DNA of 64,000 nucleotides from NCBI GenBank assembly GCA_018398815.1, contig CM031614.1, positions 52,823,843-52,887,842 of the forward strand. The letters are read 5' to 3'. The DNA comes from Conus ventricosus. Its lineage: Eukaryota; Mollusca; Gastropoda; Neogastropoda; Conidae. The translations under genes were made by a program, and so were the position numbers. Under the pieces are notes generated by a model. The model worked only from the letters and a program-made list of their open reading frames with translations, ran no database searches and was not told the origin of the DNA. Shown here in pieces: positions 56,966-64,000 of this stretch (the stretch's first letter is position 1; each line of letters starts with the position of its first letter).

Positions 56966-57430
56966 TTTCAATGAGGGAATGAAGGTTTGATAATAACCTG
57001 GAGATGAACATGACAAACAAAAACATTTTCGTTGTTTTGAAAAGAGAGTAGAGGGGGCAATCAGTTCGTAAGCCAAAGCAATCATCGTTTTGTTCGACCC
57101 AACTCCAGTTCAGTTGCCGAAACAATGGAAATTTGCCCTGTGCTGCAATGTATACCTGTACAGCGAAGAAACCGCTACATGAAAAACATACAAAGTATGG
57201 TGTATCAAACTGTTTTTTGATATTTGGTGTTCTGCCGATTCAGAACCATTCTTTACCCTTGGCAAACAGCAGTCCTATAAACATCTTTCAGCAGCCATAT
57301 CACATCAACTTGTCTGACACCTTTCTATTCAGCTCAAGAGAGTTTCTTACTGAGGATTTTGATGTTCCAATCCAATTTACACTGAAAAAAAAAGGAATAT
57401 GAAAATCTTTTTTTCTCAGGCCATCATGAT
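56966..57430. other. Noncoding, nothing recognised
   Basis: Unique-looking sequence. The 84- and 89-residue frames (56,871-57,125 -, 57,133-57,402 +) have no recognisable domain. Confidence 0.35.
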
Positions 57431-57434
57431 CCAC

Positions 57435-57556
57435 GTTCCTGTAGTTACAGCTACTCTATCAACACACCTGCAGTTTTCAACAGGTGGCCAGCATAGTTCC
57501 TGTAGTTACAGCTACTCTATCAACACACCTGCAGTTTTCAACAGGTGGCCAGCATA
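57435..57556 (+). repeat. Near-perfect ~60-bp direct duplication
   Basis: GTTCCTGTAGTTACAGCTAC...AACAGGTGGCCAGCAT occurs at about 57,435-57,495 and 57,496-57,556 with virtually no differences. Confidence 0.92.
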
Positions 57557-58019
57557 CCAACTCTCTCACGGAGAACTTCTCAGCTCCACAGTCTGGCTTT
57601 TCTAGGCTCAGGGTATTCCACATGGTGGGATGCGCTGTGAATGCTGTAGTTATCTCTTTTTGTGCGTTGACAGCAGCAAATGCTGAGTGTCTTAAACCTG
57701 ATGGGCGATACTAAATCAGCTTGAAAAAAAAACCTGCAGGGAGCGGCAATGGGAATGTTCACTATATACACTGCGCAATGAACCGAGTACCAAACTGTAC
57801 CCTTGAAATGATGGACTACACAGTATTGTACATAGTAGACATACATCAAATAGTATTTCCGATCAAGTCTTCAACAAATACAGTGGACAGAGGTTACAAT
57901 GAAGTATAATGGGGAAAGGAAGTACAGTGTAACTACAACACTGACATGAATTTATGTTACATTAAATTTCTTTATCACTGTCACAAGATGGGCAGATTTT
58001 TGTACACACTTGATATGTA
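57557..58019. other. Noncoding, nothing recognised
   Basis: Unique-looking sequence leading into the 25-bp array. Confidence 0.35.
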
Positions 58020-58321
58020 TCATGCAAAAACAAACATCCTGCTATCAAAAAGTTTGGCAATATCTTGATTGATATGTGTTGTATGGAAAATCCTGATATG
58101 TACAGAGTGAAAACATCCAAATATGCATAGCATAAAACCATCCTGATATGTATGGAATGACAACATCCTAATGTGTATGATCTGAAAACTCCTGACATAC
58201 GTAATGTAAAATTCTCTTGATATGTATGTGGACACATCTAGTAAATATGATATGAAACATCTTGACATACATAACATATCATTATCCCGATATCTATAGT
58301 GTGAAAACATCATACTATGTA
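58020..58321 (+). repeat. Left part of the 25-bp array (diverged)
   Basis: Diverged units of the type AAAACATCCTGATATGTATG + GAATG. It is the left remnant of the array that resumes at 59,978, interrupted by the hAT-like insertion. Confidence 0.85.
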
Positions 58322-59977
58322 CAGGGATGAGAACAGATTTTAAAAAAGCAGAGGAGATTTTTCAGTTGGGGGTCTGGGGGCAGAGCCCCCAGTGGGGTGA
58401 AGGGGCAACGCCCCTGCGGGGGTCAGGGGGCAGCGCCCCTGAAGCTGAAGCATTTTTAATATATAAACAAGAAAAATCCACATTTAAAACCATCAAAATA
58501 TGTTTCTAGCCCTTATCTAAATTGAACTAAATTTATCTAAATTCTGTTATTAAAATCACATTTCACACAAGGCATTACTATTAAAACTAAACTTTATTTC
58601 AGTTTATTTCAGTTTTTCACATTTGTGTGTGTATGACACCTATGTGTATGCACACTTGGTGCTGTGCATATACAAGTGTGTGTTTGAACTATGTGAACAT
58701 GTGTGTGTGAGAGCGTGCGCATGCATGTATGCGTGGACTCTTGCATGAAATTGAAGGCCAGCCAAACCAAAGAGGAATTGGATGCAAACATCAATTTCAC
58801 AGCCAAGATCAATCTTAACCCAGCTAAATTTATGGCGAAAAAACATTACAATTTGCCTATATACTGTGTGTAACATGAGTTTAGAGCACAACAGGATGGC
58901 CCTTTCCCTTTTAAAGCAGTAATAGCAGCATAAAAATATCCAATGTTGAGATGTAATATCCACAATTAGCCCACCAAATGAAGTTGCAGTATGCGTGTAC
59001 TTTAAGTGTAACTGAACTCGCACTATGTGACTAAGTGTAGAAAACAAAACTAAAAGACAATGAAAATCAAGACATCAAAGCTTAAAAGAGAGCCCCTAGA
59101 TGTAGTAAATCAGCATATGACGGGGAGACATAAATCCTAAGAAATATAAGTGTAAAATACTTGTAGAATTAATGAATGGAAAAGCCTTCAAATTCTCAGA
59201 GTTTGTTGTTGTTGTTGTTGTTGTTTTTTGTTATTGTCAAACATGCAAATGGATTTAATACAGGGCTCTCTGCGTTTGTCTCTCGTCGATTTACATAAGA
59301 AATGGGTTTTTCCGAAAATTACCTGCCCTTGGCCCTGGTTCTATTATTAGTAACTAGACGTCTAGGTTTTGTTTCACAACTGAAAGTCAAAAGACGAATG
59401 TTTCAGCTAACTGAGATAGTTTGACCATTGCAAATGAATGATAAAATATAACAAAGAAGAGAGCAAAATCACCAACAGCTTACTTTCCAAAGTTGAATTG
59501 TTCTTCAATGCAGCGACACGCTGCCTGTGAACCGGGCGTTTCATGTGGTCAGCAATCGTAACGAAGCCACGACTTCCGAAGCTGATTTTCTTGTTGCAAG
59601 CAACACATAACGCCTGCTCTTCACTGCTTTTGCATATGCTATCTCCAACTCTACTCCCACACACCTCTTCCTCGAGCCAGTTTTCTTTCCAACGGTTGGG
59701 ATATTTTTTCCTTTTTTTTGCGATTTCGTTCGACGCCATGACTCACAAATGACACTCGGTCGATCGGCGCTGCAAGCGGATGTGCAGTGGTTGGCCAAGT
59801 CAACCGAGTAAAAACCAGCCCATTTGGGAATCTCGCCGGAGGCGTCTCGCCGAGATTGGGAGCAAAAAAATCGCGATAGCTTTTTTTTTTTTTTTTTTCG
59901 GCGGAGATTTTTTCGAACGGCGGAGATTTTTTTTAAAGACGGCGGAACGGCGGAGAACGGCGGAGCTGTTCTCATCC
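58322..59977 (-). mobile_element. hAT-like DNA transposon, copy 2 (1,656 bp) inserted in the 25-bp array
   Basis: The element reads on the minus strand. The + strand left end is CAGGGATGAGAACAG (58,322-58,336). The right end is CTGTTCTCATCC (59,966-59,977), lacking the final CTG of copy 1. ATGTA flanks both sides, a possible short target-site duplication. It shares with copy 1 (16,446-17,488) the CTCCGCCGTT subterminal repeats (on the right end here), the zinc-finger frame and the GC-rich hairpin block (58,366-58,440). It keeps about 600 bp that copy 1 lacks, roughly 58,630-59,560. No transposase catalytic domain was recognised, so it too is nonautonomous. Confidence 0.8.
59407..59739 (-). 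CDS. Transposon-encoded BED-like zinc-finger N-terminus
   Basis: A 110-residue frame starts MASNEIAKKRKKYPNRWKEN. It then carries CVACNKKISFGSRGFVTIAD followed by HMKRPVHRQRVAAL, giving C-x2-C-x16-H-x5-H, as in BED-type DNA-binding fingers of hAT proteins. A basic KKRKK stretch at residues 8-12 could serve nuclear import. The reading after KNNSTLESKL is hydrophobic and unlike a transposase, so the frame probably runs off an exon end or into a deletion. It is part of the element above, not a host gene. Confidence 0.6.
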   Translation of the reverse strand: MASNEIAKKRKKYPNRWKENWLEEEVCGSRVGDSICKSSEEQALCVACNKKISFGSRGFVTIADHMKRPVHRQRVAALKNNSTLESKLLVILLSSLLYFIIHLQWSNYLS

Positions 59978-61015
59978 ATGTATGTATTATGTGAAAACAT
60001 CCTGACATACACAATGTTAAATTATTCTGATATATATTGTGAGAAAAGATTCCACTATGTCTGGAAAGATTCTACTATGTATGGTATGAAAACATCCTGA
60101 CATGTATAATGTGAAAACATCCTGACATGTACAATGTAAAAACATCCTGACATGTATAATGTGAAAACATCCTGACATGTATGATGTGAAAACATCCTGA
60201 CATGTATGATGTGAAAACATCCCAACATGTATGATGTGAAAACATCCTGACATGTATGATGTGAAGACATCCTGACATATATGATGTGAAAACATCCTGA
60301 CATGTATGATGTGAAAACATCCTGACATGTATGATGTGAAAACATCCTGACATGTATAATGTGAAAACATCCCAACATGTATGATGTGAAAACATCCCAA
60401 CATGTATAATGTGACATCCCAACATGTATAATGTGAAAACATCCTGACATGTATGATGTGAAAACATCCTGACATGTATGATGTGAAAACATCCTGACAT
60501 GTATGATGTGAAAACATCCTAACATGTATAATGTGAAAACATCCTGACATGTATGATGTGAAAACATCCCAACATGTATGATGTGAAAACATCCTGACAT
60601 GCATAATGTGAAAACATCCTGACATATGTAATGTGAAAACATCCTGACATGTATGATGTGAAAACATCCTGACATGTATGATGTGAAAACATCCCAACAT
60701 GTATAATGTGAAAACATCCTGACATGTATAATGTGAAAACATCCTAACATGTATGATGTGAAAACATCCTGACATGCATAATGTGAAAACATCCTGACAT
60801 GTATGATGTGAAAACATCCTGACATGTATAATGTGAAAACATCCCAACATGTATGATGTGAAAACATCCCGACATGTATGATGTGAAAACATCCTGACAT
60901 GTATGATGTGAAAACATCCCGTCATGTATGATGTGAAAACACCCTGACATACGTAATGCGAAAACATCTTGACAGTGTGATGCGAAAACATCCTGATACA
61001 CACAAGCCTAAAACT
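59978..61015 (+). repeat. Right part of the 25-bp array (~40 units)
   Basis: The unit is AAAACATCCTGACATGTATG + ATGTG, with variants CATCCCAACATG and GTATAATG. One unit at 60,413-60,425 has lost 8 bases. Minus-strand frames of up to 328 residues (MFSHHTCQDVFTSYMSGCFH pattern) arise because 3 x 25 = 75. They have no stop-free justification beyond the repeat. Confidence 0.95.
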
Positions 61016-64000
61016 ATCCCGATATGCATTCCTAGGGACATCGGCGATTCATAGTCCGAGGAGTCCCACGCAATAATAAATCCAGCCTGACTCATCAGAC
61101 ATATGCAAACAGGGCACCGCTCACTGTCCATAACAAAGAATCCCCCGGACAACAGCCAATGCACTGCCCCCTACCATCAACCAGCAGCAAAACAACACAA
61201 GGCACCAGTCCCTTTTGCATCCGCTTCAGCCAGCCTCACACCAACACAAATAGACAAATAGTTTCTACCAACATTACAACGCCACAACTGTTTGTTTTCT
61301 TTATTATTCACAACCATTGAATAACAGATAATATTACCGTCAAACAGAGCACCATTCCAACTTTGATACGCACTGATTGTTCTTATTCTGCAGTCATACA
61401 CGTTTTTCTGTTAAAAAGAAAATCAAGTTCTTTTTGAACTTCTGCTCCTGAACAAAAAATCAAGAAAAGAAGAAAAAAAAACCAAACCCAATAACAACCA
61501 TCTTTACCCTAGCAGTCACTGTCACAGTCTGCCCTGAGATTGAGGCCGTCGGCATAGAAACAACGTAAAGATCAAAGGTTCTGGTTCACACGATGACATC
61601 CACCAATCAGAAAACCTCCATCGTAGTTCACTCTCTCCAGACCCCCTGTCCGGCCCCACATCTCCAGAAAACAGTCAGAACACTACAACATGTCAGAAGA
61701 CATCTTCACAGCTCCACCAGTTCGGAAATTCTGGACTCCACACCCCGAAGGTGGAAATACAAAAATGACTTGAAGGTGAGCATGTTACAGACATTGGTTT
61801 GTCTGAAAAGAAAAGTGGGAGAGGGGGGGGGAAGGGAACATAAAATGGATGATGTGGTGTTTGCGACAGGTGTGGAGAAAGCAAACAAATCAAACATGAC
61901 TGCTTCGTGCCGATCTGCTGTTCCTGTCTTCAGTTGTCTTGCAGATCTCAGACCCTTGGCTTTGCCCTCATCATCACCACCAACAAGCCTTCCCTCTGAG
62001 TACTGACAGTTACCAGGTAAATCACAACCAAACCCTCTCCCACCTCCTCTTTGGTTCCGACTTCCATCCTCTTCTCCCCAAATCCACGGAAGCCTCACTC
62101 CCGATTCATCGTCGATAATGACGAGTCGACTCACAATAATAAAAACAGTACGATCCATGCACCCATGCCTACGAAATACTGGCACTGACATTTGATTCTG
62201 ATGATGACATGTATAACAAAAAATACACACATGGTCTTCAACAAATGGGCAGAGTCACACGCAAAGCCAACATTAATGACTGTGGTTTTACCCTGTTCAT
62301 GCTGCGCAGGGTGCTGATCATATTTCATGACCCGTGGCTTGTCCACCCTCACACAGGGAAACAAAACCACCACAACACAGACTTCTTTCTATCAGCTTGC
62401 AGCATGTCCACCTCAACTATGGGGAATACCACAACAAAATGTAAACATTTTACAAGCCTGACGCATGCTTATCAAAAAAAACAAAAAGGACACCACCACA
62501 ACATCAACATCAAGCCCCGCAAGTAGTGTCATCTTCAACAGGATTGACACACCGTGATCGTTGAAGTCTCATAATGCCTAGTACTAACAGACAATATCAA
62601 ACTTGATCTAGTTCCAACCACAAGTCAAAATTTAGTCATGGAAAGAGTGTTTGAAACACTGATACCAACAGATAACTCAAACTCATTCTGTTTCGCAAAT
62701 GTTGGTGTGATTAATCCCCATGTTCAGTCTCAGCAGTTCACGTGCAAGATTTTCTGTCTGTGCCTCCAGACATTTTCAACAGTTCGATTCATAAACATAT
62801 ATCTTTTAAAATCCAATTCTCCATTCTGATTTTCAAACAAATCTTTTCTTCCTTTTTTTTTCTATTCTTTTAATCATCATTAAAATATTCATTCTAGAAT
62901 TCTGGTTATGTAGTTCTGTGTTGGCTGGTTATCTTCTTTATAATTTTATTTATTCATTTCATTGCTTTATGCATTATCTCAGAGGGGAATTGGGGGGGGG
63001 GGGGGTCCCATCCCTCTATCCATTACTGCACCTAAAAAAAATTAATGTTAAAATTCAACATCATGACATTAGTTCAGAGCATCGATTCCATTCAAACAAA
63101 ACTCACTAATGGTGAACCTTGCGGTTCTTTTGATTTGTATCACGTTCAATTACTCTTCAACCCCTCTTTGAAATACTGGGTATTCAATAATCATGACTGG
63201 CACCGTTTACAATCTATTCCTCAATCCATCCCTAATCTGTTGGTTCTAGAATTCAGATTGACATGGTTCTTTGGCTCAGTCGTGTATCGACTGTGAAGTC
63301 CAATTACCCAGAATTCTAAAGGCGTGTCTGACTGACCTCACCACCAACTGTCCTGCTCTGACCTGCGTATCCCCGAGGTATCCAAGGTCACTGTGATCTC
63401 ACTGGGTCTCACAGAGTGACCCGGGCATGTTCAGGGTCAGTGACAAGGTGGCCGAGGAGGAAGGTGCAATGTTGCCTGCCACTCAACACTGCCCAACAGT
63501 TAATGCCACTTGTCTGAAGGTCCGATCACATCCAAACACCAGTCAACTCTGTTCAAAATCCCACAAATACATAAATTCATTTTTAACTTTTTTTCTCCAC
63601 AAATTCCTGGTGATGTACCCTTTCAGACCTTTCATGATTCGTAGACAAGCCTCTGAAATAAATATAAAAAAATAAAACAATCTGCAGCAGCAATGGTATA
63701 AACTAACAGTAATGCAACAGTCTGTGCTGAAAGCACAGGGGAGAATACTGGAATTGTAAAAAAAAAAATCTAAAAACATAAGACATTGATCATTATTCTC
63801 TGGATGGTTGATGACGTAATCATTAAAGGTAATGAGCAATTAAATAAACTTCATTTCTCCAGGGAATGCTGGGTATGTAAATGAAGACAGCAGCTGGCTT
63901 CGCTCTTAGATTATCTTCTGCTTGATATGACATTAAGGCAAAATTGAGTTGTTACGGTGGTTTCTTCTTACCCTTTGGGTTTGGTTTGAGTCGCATAGTG
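61016..64000. other. Noncoding or unrecognised to the window end
   Basis: Unique-looking sequence without a recognisable exon on either strand. The 174-residue minus frame (61,706-62,230) and the 137-residue plus frame (61,593-62,006) overlap each other and lack domains. A G-run lies at 62,992-63,004. Nothing in the last kilobase suggests a gene end or element boundary. Confidence 0.35.

Noticed and set aside
59262..59336. Small nested CAGGG...CCCTG element inside hAT-like copy 2
   Set aside because: The inner bases of the two ends do not pair beyond CAGGG and no target-site duplication is visible.
60017..61003. 328-residue minus-strand protein with a regular MFSHHTCQDVF-type repeat
   Set aside because: It is a translation of a 25-bp minisatellite (period 75 in codons). 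Other frames are equally open, and there is no splice or start context.
61706..62230. 174-residue minus-strand candidate protein
   Set aside because: Overlaps another featureless frame on the opposite strand. No domain, no consistent exon borders.

Overview
This window looks like animal nuclear DNA, most likely from a mollusc or another lophotrochozoan. The evidence is a spliced gene with GT-AG introns, tRNA-derived SINEs, non-LTR retrotransposon relics, a hAT-like DNA transposon pair, many microsatellites and a very high load of minisatellites. There are no bacterial operons, rRNA genes or intact tRNA genes. The taxon is inferred from overall repeat style, not from a diagnostic sequence.

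Only one host gene can be supported. Five phase-compatible exons on the + strand, between 14,910 and the stop at 27,957-27,959, encode the C-terminal ~220 residues of a DENND2-type DENN-domain Rab exchange factor: the end of the cDENN core, the dDENN domain and the basic tail. The upstream exons were not found. They may lie outside the window, in the 100-N gap (13,145-13,244) or in the poor sequence to the left. Several exon borders of this gene are embedded in, or copied by, tandem repeats. The exon 3 donor is repeated about 15 times, the exon 2 acceptor is duplicated, and the exon 4 acceptor is the last unit of a degenerate array.

Layout. 1-10.3 kb: homopolymer-rich, low-complexity, probably poorly polished sequence with a GT/GC array of ~330-bp period. 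10.3-14.9 kb: minisatellites, microsatellites and the gap. 14.9-28 kb: the DENND2-like exons, with introns carrying a hAT-like element (16.4-17.5 kb), a fossil LINE reverse transcriptase (17.8-18.9 kb, minus), SINE pieces and arrays. 28-33.3 kb: mostly one minisatellite that changes from a 45-bp to a ~23-bp unit, ending against the 3' tail of a LINE ORF (33.3-33.65 kb). 34.8-39.7 kb: poly-T, a degenerate array, a 360-bp near-perfect foldback element with target-site duplications, a ~1.9-kb array of 20-bp units and a SINE. 39.7-51.3 kb: mostly unique-looking noncoding DNA plus TA tracts with an embedded palindrome and a ~1-kb degenerate array. 51.3-52.2 kb: a complete 853-bp tRNA-headed SINE with 11-bp target-site duplications. 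52.2-64 kb: noncoding DNA, a ~46-bp array, and a 25-bp array split by a second hAT-like copy.

Most long open frames in the window are artefacts of repeats whose period is, or multiplies to, a multiple of three. They are not proposed as genes. All homology calls come from recognising motifs by eye; no database search was run.
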